Assembly: GCA_963843465.1 (NCBI GenBank)
Contig: CAWJKP010000001.1
Span: forward strand, 248,001 to 312,000
Source of the DNA: CAWJKP01 sp963843465
Lineage (GTDB): Bacteria; Planctomycetota; Planctomycetia; Pirellulales; Thermoguttaceae
Direction of reading: 5' to 3'
Length of the DNA stretch: 64,000 bases
Positions 35,608-45,124 of this stretch are shown here, piece after piece. Position numbers and translations under genes: made by a program. The notes under the pieces were generated by a model. It worked only from the letters and a program-made list of their open reading frames with translations. It was not told the DNA's origin and did no database searches. The first letter of the stretch is position 1. Each line of letters opens with the position of its first letter.

Positions 35608-35943
35608 TTATAACGTGCTCTCCGTTTTTATCGGCCGGCCGCACTGCGGGCAGCTTGGAGCAAGTTTGGAGAGCATCCGCCCGCAGTCGGGGCAGGGGCG
35701 CAAGTTGGTCTGAGACGGAGAAACCGTAACCGGCTTCCGCTGCGAAGCGGCGGTTGGAGAGAATCGCTTGCTCGCCTCAGCCATAATCACATTGGCAACT
35801 CCAAAGCCAATCAAGGCACCAACCGCGCCTCCGATCACCCAAAGGCCCTGGGCGTCGGGAAAATTGGCAGACCACCGCCCCAGACTGCCAGCCAAGAAAC
35901 CAAAGACGATCCCGAAAATGTTGACCAAAGCGTAGAGCCACAT
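35608..35943 (-). CDS. Membrane protein with C-terminal zinc ribbon
   Basis: 111 aa. The ATG at 35943 has GGTGG upstream. Two membrane segments (MWLYALVNIFGIVFGFLAGS and LWVIGGAVGALIGFGVANVI) precede a linker. The end is a zinc ribbon with two CxxC pairs, CPDCGRMLSKLAPSCPQCG. The topology suggests a membrane protein with a cytoplasmic zinc finger. No named family. It lies in the accessory patch. Confidence 0.65.
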   Translation of the reverse strand: MWLYALVNIFGIVFGFLAGSLGRWSANFPDAQGLWVIGGAVGALIGFGVANVIMAEASKRFSPTAASQRKPVTVSPSQTNLRPCPDCGRMLSKLAPSCPQCGRPIKTESTL

Positions 35944-36058
35944 GATTGATCCACCGCCCTTTCTCGCCCCAGCCGACAAGATACCTCGGGGATGGAAGGA
36001 AAAGCAAGAGGAGACCCGCGATTAGGGGGAAAGCCATTGCGGCGCAGGAGCGAACTCT

Positions 36059-36172
36059 TAAAATGAAAACGGCCGGTGGGCAACCGGCCGCTTACTTTCA
36101 GCCGCTCGGGCGGCAATGGCTCTGTGAACAACGCCATTGTACCGCGTGGGGGCTTTGTCAAGGCCGGCCACG
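36059..36172 (+). promoter_or_regulatory. Shared structured leader, copy B
   Basis: Starts TAAAATGAAAACGGCCGGTG, forms the CGGCCGGTGGGCAACCGGCCG-type hairpin (split here by a short loop), then contains GCCGCTCGGGCGGC and CGCCATTGTACCGC. The ATG of the next gene is 114 bp from the start of the leader, against 121 bp in copy A at 34381. Confidence 0.5.
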
Positions 36173-36469
36173 ATGGAAAAGATACGAACCTGTGGCGCTA
36201 TCTGCGGGATTGTGGCGTTCATCATGGCGATCCTCGGCAATCCTTACCACCTTCCACATTGGCAGACATGTAGCCTTGGGATACTTGCTGCCGTACTTGT
36301 GGCGATCACTCTATGGAAGGATTACATACCTTGGGCGCGGCGTCTTTTCCGCCGCAGGTGTCGGCTTCCCGTCCCAGCGGTCTCCGCCAAAATTGATTTA
36401 AGCACTATAGAGGGCATTCGAGAAGCCGGTGTTTGCCTTCGTATATGCCTGGTAAGCGTCAGCAAATGA
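36173..36469 (+). CDS. Small two-helix membrane protein
   Basis: 98 aa from the ATG at 36173. Helices are ICGIVAFIMAILGNPYHLPH and LGILAAVLVAITLWKDYIPW, followed by a basic stretch (ARRLFRRRC) and a short tail. No family recognised. It is preceded by the same leader type as the gene at 34502, although the two proteins are not obviously related. Confidence 0.5.
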   Translation: MEKIRTCGAICGIVAFIMAILGNPYHLPHWQTCSLGILAAVLVAITLWKDYIPWARRLFRRRCRLPVPAVSAKIDLSTIEGIREAGVCLRICLVSVSK

Positions 36470-36535
36470 AACAAAGCTTTCCCGGCGTATGGGCTCTTGT
36501 TTATTCCCTTTCTTCTTCTATTTCTTCTCACTTGC

Positions 36536-36658
36536 CTAATCCTCTGGATACCGTGCGGCTATTAGGAGAAACGCCCACCTCTGCCCGTTCTCTTTGTCAA
36601 TAAATCCGCGCAGCAGTTTTCCGAACCGTGGAGGCCGCTTGTAACCTGTTTTGTCCAT
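36536..36658 (-). CDS. Possible 40-residue small protein
   Basis: The minus-strand frame reads MDKTGYKRPPRFGKLLRGFI, then DKENGQRWAFLLIAARYPED. Composition is protein-like and the region is less GC-rich than its surroundings. No ribosome-binding site or family supports it. Confidence 0.25.
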   Translation of the reverse strand: MDKTGYKRPPRFGKLLRGFIDKENGQRWAFLLIAARYPED

Positions 36659-36671
36659 CTTGCCGCGTCGT

Positions 36672-36744
36672 CAGTCGAGGTACTTCACCACCTGGTCGAG
36701 GGCTTGATGAGGAAGAGGAGTCCCAGCCAGACGGCCGACGACGG

Positions 36745-36745
<1 letters not shown>
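36672..36745 (-). pseudogene. Nitroreductase C-terminal relic with internal deletion
   Basis: On the minus strand the bases encode AVWLGLLFLIK, then after a frame change ALDQVVKYLD and a stop. These match AVWLGILFLIK and the expected EQVAKYLD end of the nitroreductase at 32599. The ~40 residues between them are missing. The relic abuts the end of the NtrC-type regulator gene. Confidence 0.6.
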
Positions 36746-38172
<1,427 letters not shown>

Positions 38173-38211
38173 GCGATAATTTCCGTCCACGGATGCGGTC
38201 GGCCGGGAAAA

Positions 38212-38274
38212 GGGGACAGGCACCTTTTGTGCGAAGCACCCGAAGGGCCGTTCCGGCAAAAGGTGCCTGTCCCC
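38212..38274. repeat. Hairpin with GGGGACAGGCACCTTTTG arms
   Basis: Arms at 38212-38229 and 38257-38274 pair perfectly over 18 bp. It lies 40 bp upstream of the NtrC-type regulator start. A related hairpin (GGGGACTGGTCCATTTTT) is at 57808-57882. Confidence 0.75.
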
Positions 38275-38719
38275 GTTTCCCTCGCCGAGAAATATCTACG
38301 TTACAGGTTGCCAGGCGTCAACGCGCTTCAGGCGGCATTTTGCGGCGTTCCGCCGTCCGAGCCGGGCTGTGTCGGCCCGGATGTGCTCACAAGTCGGAGG
38401 ATACGCTGGTCTGGTGGCCGAGACGCATGCTGAGAGTCCTGACACATCCCGGCCGACACGAGCCGGCTCGGCCCGCCGACCGTTAAGCAATCCATTTGAT
38501 GGTGTTCCCCACCTCTAGGCCCGGAAAGCCGCAGTTATCCCGCTGAGCCGGGGGGGTTGATTTGTTCCAATGGGGGATAGTAATCTCTCTTTTTGTGTAC
38601 TACCATTTAGCGAGGCGCCGGGGAATACCCCCCGCCCGCCCTGTGGCCGTGGACCTCTTGGTAATGGCAACCACGGCCGGCAACCTGGTCTGAACGCATC
38701 TTTCATCCTGGGAGCTTCC
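38275..38719. other. Intergenic region between divergent regulators, with a long stem-loop
   Basis: No gene. Arms 38357-38385 and 38443-38471 (left starts CCGAGCCGGGCTGTGTCGG) pair at about 26 of 29 positions around a 57 bp loop. The last 100 bp before 38720 carry GGGAG before the NarL-type start. Promoters for both regulators should lie here. Confidence 0.6.
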
Positions 38720-39352
38720 ATGAGTATCAAACTGCTGATTGCGGACGACCACGAGCTGATCCGCACGGGTTTGGCCAGCCTGCTGGCGGGATCGAATATC
38801 GAGATCGTCGCCGAGGCGGCCAATGGCAAGGAGACCATCAAGCTGGCCGAGCAACACAAGCCGGATGTGATCTTGCTGGATATCCGCATGCCGGACGGCG
38901 ACGGCCTGGGCACGCTGGAGAAGCTCCGCGCCAAGGTGCCCGGCAGCAAGGTGGTGATGCTCTCGACCTTCGATAACCCCACCTACATCGCCCGCGCGGT
39001 GGCCCTCGGCGCCAGCGATTACGTGCTGAAGGGCTCCAACCGCGAGGACCTGATCACCACGCTCGAGGCCGCCGCCGCCGACGAGTCGCCCTCCAAGGCC
39101 GGCGAGTTGCGTCGCATCGCGAGCGCGATGAAAGTCCGCCAAGTGGTCGAGGACGACGATGTCCCCCTTACCCAGCGCGAGACCCAGGTCCTGCGCCATG
39201 TGGCCCTGGGCCTGAGCAACAAGGAAATCGGCCGCTCGCTGGAAATCAGCGTGGAAACGGTCAAAGAGCACGTGCAGAACATCCTCCGCAAGATCGCCGT
39301 CAGCGACCGCACCCAGGCCGCCGTCTGGGCCGTCCGCAAGGGCCTGGTTTAG
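38720..39352 (+). CDS. NarL/FixJ-type response regulator
   Basis: 210 aa from the ATG at 38720, with GGGAG 6 bp upstream; a longer frame from 38570 lacks support. Receiver: KLLIADDHELIRTGLASLLA, phospho-Asp in DVILLDIRMPDGDG, Thr/Ser in VVMLSTFD, Lys in YVLKGSN. The C-terminal LuxR-type HTH is TQRETQVLRHVALGLSNKEI then SVETVKEHVQNILRKI. It is a DNA-binding transcription factor. It lies directly upstream of the polyketide-like cluster on the same strand, so control of that cluster is a fair guess. No cognate kinase is seen. Confidence 0.95.
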   Translation: MSIKLLIADDHELIRTGLASLLAGSNIEIVAEAANGKETIKLAEQHKPDVILLDIRMPDGDGLGTLEKLRAKVPGSKVVMLSTFDNPTYIARAVALGASDYVLKGSNREDLITTLEAAAADESPSKAGELRRIASAMKVRQVVEDDDVPLTQRETQVLRHVALGLSNKEIGRSLEISVETVKEHVQNILRKIAVSDRTQAAVWAVRKGLV

Positions 39353-39390
39353 CGGTCAGCTTTCAGCCGTCAGCGCTGAAAGCTGATCGC
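39352..39390 (+). terminator. Hairpin after the NarL-type regulator gene
   Basis: GCGGTCAGCTTTCAGC at 39352-39367 pairs with GCTGAAAGCTGATCGC at 39375-39390 (15 of 16). Only a weak T-run (TGTTTG) follows, so termination is possible, not certain. Confidence 0.45.
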
Positions 39391-39478
39391 TGTTTGAGTA
39401 CCGAGGTTTCCGCAGTGGCGTTCCTTGGCCTGGCGGAATATGATGGTATTCTTGCTCGGTACTCCGGAGTGGTGCTTG

Positions 39479-40867
39479 ATGGACAGCGGATGGTTTTTTG
39501 AGCGGCTGGGCCAGTTCGGCCAGCGGACGGCCCTGGTCTGGGCCGAGCGAGAGTATCGCTATGCCGAGCTGCTCGCCAAGTCGGAAGCATGGCGAGAAGT
39601 TCTTTCTCAGCAAGGGGTTGCGCCCGGGGAGTGCGTCGCCTTGCGGGGTGGCTTCTCGCCCGGCACGACCACGCTCGTGCTGGCCCTGATCGCCCATGGG
39701 AACATCGCCGTCCCGCTCACTTCGCCCTCGGATTGCGAGCGCGACCGGTCCCTGAGGATCTCCCAGACCGACTGCCGGTTCCAGTTCAACGCCGACGACT
39801 CCTGGAGTTTTGCCCGCTGCCCGGCCGAGGGCAAGAACCCGCTGCTGGAGGAGTTCCGATCAACGGGCGAGCCGGGCTTGATCCTGCTCTCCTCCGGCTC
39901 GACCGGCCAGACCAAGGCCTCGCTGCACAGCTTCGCCCGCTTGATGGCCAATTACCAGAAGCCCCGGGCGGCCTACCGTACGCTGGCCTTTCTGCTGTTG
40001 GACCACATCGGCGGGATCAACACGCTTTTCAACATCCTTGGCAACGGCGGCACGGTGGTCAGTTTGCGGGAGCGGACGCCCGAGGCCATCTGCCGCGGGA
40101 TCGAGCGTCACCGGGTGCAGCTTCTGCCCACCACGCCCACCTTTCTGCGGATGCTGCTGATCTCCGAAGCCTATAAGAAGTTCGACCTCGGCTCGCTGGA
40201 GCTGATCACCTACGGCACCGAGCCGATGCCGTCGGCCACGCTGGAGGAGTTGCACCGCGTCTTTCCCCATGCCCGGCTGAAACAGACCTACGGGCTGACG
40301 GAGGTGGGCATCCTGCCCTCGAAGTCGGAGGGCAACGACTCGCTCTGGCTGGCGGTCGGCGGCGAAGGCTACCAGACGAAGATCGTCGACGGCGTGCTCT
40401 GGATCCGCACCCCGTCGGCGATGATCGGCTATCTCAACGCGCCTTCGCCCTTCGACGAGCAGGGCTGGTTCAACACGGGCGACGTGGTGGAGCGCCGCGG
40501 CGAGCTGATCCGCTTTTTGGGCCGCAAGTCGGAAATCATCAACGTCGGCGGGGAGAAGGTCTTTCCGGCCGAGGTGGAGAACGTTATCCAGCAGGTGGAG
40601 AACGTCAAGGAAGTGACCGTCCGCGGCCGGCCCAATGCGATCACCGGCAACATCGTGGTGGCGACCGTGGAGCTGGCCCGGCCCGAGGATCCGGAGGCCC
40701 TGGAGGCGCGGATCCGCGCGGCCTGTCTCGGGCGGCTGGCCCCCTACAAGGTTCCGGCCCTGATCGAGGTCGCCTGCGACGCGCTTTGCAGCCAGCGGTT
40801 CAAGAAGATCCGCAAGCTCAAGGCCCGGCCCGCGGATGAGAGACAAGGGATAAGAGACAAGGGATAA
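39479..40867 (+). CDS. AMP-dependent synthetase/ligase (ANL superfamily)
   Basis: 462 aa. ATG at 39479 (MDSGWFFERLGQFGQRTALV). It has the adenylation motifs: the P-loop LILLSSGSTGQTKASLHS, YGLTEVG (A5), GWFNTGDVVERRGELIRFLG (A7-A8), KSEIINVGGEKVFPAEVE and a C-terminal Lys region QRFKKIRKLK (A10). It should activate a carboxylic acid as acyl-AMP and load it on CoA or an ACP. With an ACP and KS downstream, loading a starter acid is likely. The last ~10 codons (ERQGIRDKG) come from a GGGATAAGAGA repeat that continues past the stop. Confidence 0.85.
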   Translation: MDSGWFFERLGQFGQRTALVWAEREYRYAELLAKSEAWREVLSQQGVAPGECVALRGGFSPGTTTLVLALIAHGNIAVPLTSPSDCERDRSLRISQTDCRFQFNADDSWSFARCPAEGKNPLLEEFRSTGEPGLILLSSGSTGQTKASLHSFARLMANYQKPRAAYRTLAFLLLDHIGGINTLFNILGNGGTVVSLRERTPEAICRGIERHRVQLLPTTPTFLRMLLISEAYKKFDLGSLELITYGTEPMPSATLEELHRVFPHARLKQTYGLTEVGILPSKSEGNDSLWLAVGGEGYQTKIVDGVLWIRTPSAMIGYLNAPSPFDEQGWFNTGDVVERRGELIRFLGRKSEIINVGGEKVFPAEVENVIQQVENVKEVTVRGRPNAITGNIVVATVELARPEDPEALEARIRAACLGRLAPYKVPALIEVACDALCSQRFKKIRKLKARPADERQGIRDKG

Positions 40868-40972
40868 GAGATAAGGGATAAGAGATGAGAGATGAGTTAC
40901 TGAGCGCCACGCCCGTCGGCCATGACTCTTCGTCCCATATCCCTTATCTCTTATCCCTTATCCCTCATCATA
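40848..40972. repeat. GGGATAAGAGA inverted repeat
   Basis: Tandem copies of GGGATAAGAGA/GGGACAAGAGA at 40848-40897 are answered by the inverted CCCTTATCTCTTATCCC at 40938-40968. The left part overlaps the 3' end of the ligase gene. Confidence 0.8.
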
Positions 40973-41007
40973 ATACCGAGAGTCACGCCAGGAATGCAGG
41001 TTAGGCT

Positions 41008-41748
41008 ATGAGCAGCCAGCGACGGGTAGCCGTCGTCAGCGGCGGCAGCCGCGGACTGGGACAGGCGATCGTGGAAGACTTGCTGGCCGCCGGCGAGGTG
41101 GTGGCCACCTTCAGCCGGTCCTCGACGCCCTTCGTCGAGCAGCGCCTGGCGGCCGATCCGCAAGCGGAGTCGTTCAGTTGGGAAGCGATCGACGGCACCG
41201 ACTTCCCGCGGATCAAGCAGTTCGCCCTGGGCGTGCTGCGGCGCTGGGGCCGCATCGACGTGCTGGTCAACAACGCCGCCACCGGCGCCGACGGCCTGCT
41301 CACGCTTACCCGCGAGGCCGACATCCATCGCCAGATCGCCCTGAACCTGGAAGCGGCCGTCCATCTGACCCGCGCCTGTCTCAAGGGCATGCTCCCGCAG
41401 CGGTCGGGAGCGATCGTCAACATCGCGTCGGTGAACGCCTTGCGCGGACACGCGGGGGTCTCGGTGTACAGCGCGACCAAGGCCGGCTTGCACGGCCTGA
41501 CCAAGAGCCTGGCCGTCGAGGTGGGACCCGAGGGGATCCGCGTCAATTCCGTGGCCCCCGGCTACTTCGACAGCGAAATGACCAGCGGATTCACGGACCA
41601 GCAGCGGGCGCGGATCGTCCGCCGCACGCCCCTGCGCCGCCTGGGCACCGTCGCGGACGTGGTGGGCCTGGTCCGCTACCTGATCTCGCCCGCGGCCGCG
41701 TTCATCACCGGACAGATGATCGCCGTCGACGGCGGATTTACCTGCTGA
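41008..41748 (+). CDS. SDR family 3-oxoacyl-ACP reductase-like protein
   Basis: 246 aa classical short-chain dehydrogenase. NAD(P) loop VVSGGSRGLGQAI, DVLVNNAATG, catalytic Ser in GAIVNIASVNALRG, and the YxxxK pair in SVYSATKAG. The C-terminus has AAAFITGQMIAVDGGFTC, the FabG ending. In this cluster it would reduce the beta-keto group formed by the KS-AT enzyme. It lies 17 bp before the ACP gene. Confidence 0.9.
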   Translation: MSSQRRVAVVSGGSRGLGQAIVEDLLAAGEVVATFSRSSTPFVEQRLAADPQAESFSWEAIDGTDFPRIKQFALGVLRRWGRIDVLVNNAATGADGLLTLTREADIHRQIALNLEAAVHLTRACLKGMLPQRSGAIVNIASVNALRGHAGVSVYSATKAGLHGLTKSLAVEVGPEGIRVNSVAPGYFDSEMTSGFTDQQRARIVRRTPLRRLGTVADVVGLVRYLISPAAAFITGQMIAVDGGFTC

Positions 41749-41765
41749 AAAAGAAGGAGAAGCGG

Positions 41766-42155
41766 ATGGAAGACGTGGAGCAAGTCGTCTTGGACGTGGT
41801 GGGCGGCGTGGCCCGGGAGAAATCGGCTTCGATCGAGTCCGTCCAGGCGGACCAGACGCTGGTCGACGACCTCGGCTTGCGATCGCTGGACCTGGCGCGG
41901 ATCATCGCCAAGCTGGAGCTGAAGCTGGGCGTCGACCCGTTCGCCGAGATGGTCGCAGTGACCAGCATCCGCACGGTCGGCGATCTTTGCGCGGCGTATG
42001 TCCGCTGCTTCGAGGAGGACGCCGAAGCGGAAGACGAAGCGGAAGTCAGCCCCGGCGGCCACGCCGGACCGGACCAGGCCAGAACGACTCCCCGGGCCAG
42101 CGGCGGACTGGGCTCGCAGAAGGACCTTCGCAAGAAGGCCCGCGGGGAGCCTTGA
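41766..42155 (+). CDS. Acyl carrier protein with a long C-terminal tail
   Basis: 129 aa. AAGGAG precedes the ATG at 41766. Residues ~1-80 are an ACP: VVGGVAREKSASIESVQAD, then DDLGLRSLDLARIIAKLELK, where the Ser of RSLD is the phosphopantetheine site (usually DSL, here RSL). After residue ~85 comes an acidic run (EEDAEAEDEAEVS) and a basic tail (KDLRKKARGEP), unusual for an ACP and perhaps a docking region. The KS-AT gene starts 2 bp after its stop. Confidence 0.85.
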   Translation: MEDVEQVVLDVVGGVAREKSASIESVQADQTLVDDLGLRSLDLARIIAKLELKLGVDPFAEMVAVTSIRTVGDLCAAYVRCFEEDAEAEDEAEVSPGGHAGPDQARTTPRASGGLGSQKDLRKKARGEP

Positions 42156-42157
42156 CC

Positions 42158-45124
42158 GTGAACGACCGCCCCTGCGAGGACCTCCGGGCCACCTCGATCG
42201 CCATCATCGGCCTGGCCGGACGTTTCCCCGGCGCCGCGACCATCGAGGCCTTCTGGTCGAACCTCGCCGAGGGGGTCGAGTCGATCACTTTCTTCTCCGA
42301 AGAAGAACTGCGACACTCCGGCGTCGCCCCGCAGCTCTTGTCGCGTCGCGATTTCGTGCCGGCCGCGCCCGTGCTGGACGACATCGACCAGTTCGACGCC
42401 GCCTTCTTCAAGATCGCCCGGCGGGAGGCCGAGATCATGGACCCGCAACAGCGGATCCTGCTGGAGGTCGCCTGGGAAACGCTGGAGCGGGCAGGCTACG
42501 CAGGCGAGTCGCGCCGCGGCTCGATCGGCGTCTTCACCGGCGCCGGCGGCCTGATGAGCAGCTACCTCGTCTCGCCCTTCCATTTCCATCGCCGGCTGAT
42601 CGGACCCACCGGCAGCATGCAGGTCTGCGGCAACGACAAGGACTTCGTCAGCACGCGGATCTCCCACAAGCTCAACCTCCGCGGGCCGAGCATCTCCGTC
42701 CAGACCGCCTGCTCCACCTCGCTGGTGGCCGTCCATCTGGCCTGCCAAAGCCTGCTGGCCGGCGAGTGCGACATGGCCCTGGCCGGCGGAGTGACCGTCC
42801 GCGTGCCGCACCGCATGGGCTACTTCCACTCCAGCCAGGCCCTGCTCTCCCCCGACGGCCATTGCCGCGCCTTCGACGCCGACGCCAAGGGAACCCTCTT
42901 CGGCAGCGGCGCCGGCCTGGTGCTGCTGAAGCCCCTGGTCCAGGCCGTCGCCGACCGCGACCACATCCACGCTGTGATCCGCGGCTCGGCCGTGAACAAC
43001 GACGGCGCCGCCAAGCTCAGCTACTGGGCCACCAGCGCCGACGGCCAGGCCGCCGCCGTGGCCGAAGCCCTCGCCGTCGCCGAAGTCGACCCGGAAACCA
43101 TCGGCTACGTCGAGGCCCACGGCACGGGCACGGCGATGGGCGACCCCGCCGAGATCATCGCATTGACCAGGGCCTTCCGCGGCACCCAGAAGCGACAGTT
43201 CTGCGCCATCGGCTCGGTGAAGACCAACCTCGGCCACCTGGAGGCGGCGGCGGGCATCGCCGGCCTGATCAAGGCGGCCCTGGCCCTGGAACACCGCACG
43301 CTGCCGCCGAGCCTCCATTTCCGCCGCCCCAACCCGTCCATCGCCTTTGAGAAGACCCCCTTCTTCGTGAATACCCAGCGGCGCGACTGGCCCGCCGGCG
43401 CCACCCCCCGCCGGGCAGCCGTCAACTCGCTGGGCATCGGCGGGACCAACGCCCACGTAATCCTCGAAGAGGCCCCGCAGCCGGCCGGCGTGGCCGCCGC
43501 GGCTAACCCCAGTATGACCCCCGCACGAGAGTACGTCAGGCTTTCCAGCCTGACAGGACCGGCGGTCAGCTTGGAAGGCCTGACAGGACCGGCCGGTCAG
43601 GCTGGAAAGCCTGACGTACATGATTTCCCTGCGTGCCCGGGTAATAGCGAGGTTGCCGGCGATCGTCCCTTGCACCTGCTGGCCCTCTCGGCCAAGAGTC
43701 CTCAGGCCCTGAAGGACCTGGCGGTCCGCTTCGCCGCTCACCTGGCCGAGCATCCCCGGCAGGACCTGGCCGACGTTTGCTTCACCGCCAACACCGGACG
43801 AAGCCATTTCCCCCAGCGGCTGGCACTCGCTGCCGCCTCGATCGACGAGGCCCGGCGCCGGCTGGGCGACTGGACCGAGCACGCGTCGGCCCGCGGGGTG
43901 GCCTCGGGAGCCGTTTCCAAGACCGGGCCCGGCGTGGCCATGCTCGCCGGCGGCGACGGCTCGCAGTATCCCGGCATGGCCCGCGACCTCTACCAGACGC
44001 AACCCGTCTTTCATAAGGCGCTAAAGCAGTGCGAAGCGCTTTTGAGCGACGAGCTGCCCCGGTCCTTGACCTCGCTTTTCGAGGAGCCGTCGCGCGACTG
44101 GCTGGACCAGCCGCGGCTGGCGCACCCGGTCCTGGTCGCCGTGGAGTACGCCCTGGCCCAGCTCTGGAAATCCTGGGGGATCGAGCCGTCGGCCGTGCTC
44201 GGGCAAGGGATCGGCGAGTATACGGCCGCCTGCCTGGCTGGGGTCTTCACCCTGGAAGAGGCCCTGCGGCTGGTCTCCGCCCGAGCCCGGCTGCTGGAAT
44301 CGCTCCCGGCCGACGGGCGGATGTTCGTGGTGCTGGCCGATTCGCAGCAGATCGCCGGCTGGCTGCCGTCGCTCTCCGAGGAGGTGACGCTGGCGGCGAT
44401 CGGCGGGTCGGTCCAGGCGGTGATCTCCGGTCCGGCGGCGGCGGTCGAGTCGCTGGTCGCCCAGTGGCAGCGGGAAGGGATCCGCAGTCTGCCGCTGCCC
44501 GGCCGGCACGCGCTGTATTCGCCGGCGATGGCGCCGATCGTCGAGCCCTACCGCCGCGTGTTGGAGGCAGTCAAGTTTCAGAAGCCGCGGCTGAAGCTGA
44601 TCAGCGGCCACCGCGGCAAAGCGGCTGGCGACGAGATGGCCTCGCCCGACTATTGGTGCCGGCAGCTTATCGAGCCCATCCAGTTTTCCGCGGCCCTAGC
44701 CGGCCTGGCGGAGCGGGGCTACAGCATCTTCCTGGAGATCAGTCCCAAGCCCGTGCTCCTGCGCGTCGGCCGCCGTTTGCGCGACGGCGTCGGCGGCCTC
44801 TGGCTTCCCAGCCTCCGCCCGAGCCAGAGCGGCTGGCAGACGATGTTGGCCAGCCTGGCGCGGCTTTACGTCCAGGGGGTGAACGTCGACTGGCAACGGC
44901 TGGACCGCGGTTTCCCCCGTCGCCGCGTGGTGCTGCCCACTTATCCCTTTCAGCGCCAGCGTTACTGGATCGCCGACGACGGTCCGATCGCGGAAGGCAG
45001 CCTGGCAAAGCTGGCCGAAGAGCTCCAGCGCACGGCCGGCTTCTCCGAGGAAGAGCTACGCTTGCTCCCCAAGCTCCTTCGAGCCTTGGCCGACCGCCGC
45101 CGGGCCCCGTGGGATGCCGAATAG
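42158..45124 (+). CDS. Polyketide synthase-like KS-AT protein with degenerate AT
   Basis: 988 aa from GTG 42158, with GGGGAG upstream. The KS domain (~12-445) is complete: DPQQRILLEVAWETLERAGY, active Cys in SVQTACSTSLVAVH, His in VEAHGTGTAMGDP, His in KTNLGHLEAAAG. The linker carries a hairpin repeat in frame (43531-43619). The AT-like domain (~585-900) starts MLAGGDGSQYPGMARDLY. The usual GHSxGE nucleophile motif reads VLGQGIGEYTAACLAG, so the Ser is Gly; the second His is kept in GRHALYSPAM. It ends with the post-AT motif LPTYPFQRQRYWI. There is no KR, DH, ACP or TE in the chain; the SDR and ACP are separate genes. Extender loading must come from elsewhere. Confidence 0.9.
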   Translation: MNDRPCEDLRATSIAIIGLAGRFPGAATIEAFWSNLAEGVESITFFSEEELRHSGVAPQLLSRRDFVPAAPVLDDIDQFDAAFFKIARREAEIMDPQQRILLEVAWETLERAGYAGESRRGSIGVFTGAGGLMSSYLVSPFHFHRRLIGPTGSMQVCGNDKDFVSTRISHKLNLRGPSISVQTACSTSLVAVHLACQSLLAGECDMALAGGVTVRVPHRMGYFHSSQALLSPDGHCRAFDADAKGTLFGSGAGLVLLKPLVQAVADRDHIHAVIRGSAVNNDGAAKLSYWATSADGQAAAVAEALAVAEVDPETIGYVEAHGTGTAMGDPAEIIALTRAFRGTQKRQFCAIGSVKTNLGHLEAAAGIAGLIKAALALEHRTLPPSLHFRRPNPSIAFEKTPFFVNTQRRDWPAGATPRRAAVNSLGIGGTNAHVILEEAPQPAGVAAAANPSMTPAREYVRLSSLTGPAVSLEGLTGPAGQAGKPDVHDFPACPGNSEVAGDRPLHLLALSAKSPQALKDLAVRFAAHLAEHPRQDLADVCFTANTGRSHFPQRLALAAASIDEARRRLGDWTEHASARGVASGAVSKTGPGVAMLAGGDGSQYPGMARDLYQTQPVFHKALKQCEALLSDELPRSLTSLFEEPSRDWLDQPRLAHPVLVAVEYALAQLWKSWGIEPSAVLGQGIGEYTAACLAGVFTLEEALRLVSARARLLESLPADGRMFVVLADSQQIAGWLPSLSEEVTLAAIGGSVQAVISGPAAAVESLVAQWQREGIRSLPLPGRHALYSPAMAPIVEPYRRVLEAVKFQKPRLKLISGHRGKAAGDEMASPDYWCRQLIEPIQFSAALAGLAERGYSIFLEISPKPVLLRVGRRLRDGVGGLWLPSLRPSQSGWQTMLASLARLYVQGVNVDWQRLDRGFPRRRVVLPTYPFQRQRYWIADDGPIAEGSLAKLAEELQRTAGFSEEELRLLPKLLRALADRRRAPWDAE
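43531..43619. repeat. REPIN-like element inside the KS-AT coding sequence
   Basis: Perfect 24 bp inverted arms: 43531-43554 begins GTACGTCAGGCTTTCCAGCC, and 43596-43619 is its complement. Each arm has the inner palindrome GTCAGGCT-ttcc-AGCCTGAC. It is translated as YVRLSSLTGPAVSLEGLTGP and so on without a stop. It lies in the linker between KS and AT. Confidence 0.9.

Noticed and set aside
34381..36172. Integron attC sites for the shared leaders
   Set aside because: No integrase, no R-box GTTRRRY core and only two copies; kept as an unexplained leader.
41178..42155. 325-codon frame that contains the ACP
   Set aside because: Its first half overlaps the SDR gene out of frame and is Arg-rich; the ACP has its own SD and ATG at 41766.
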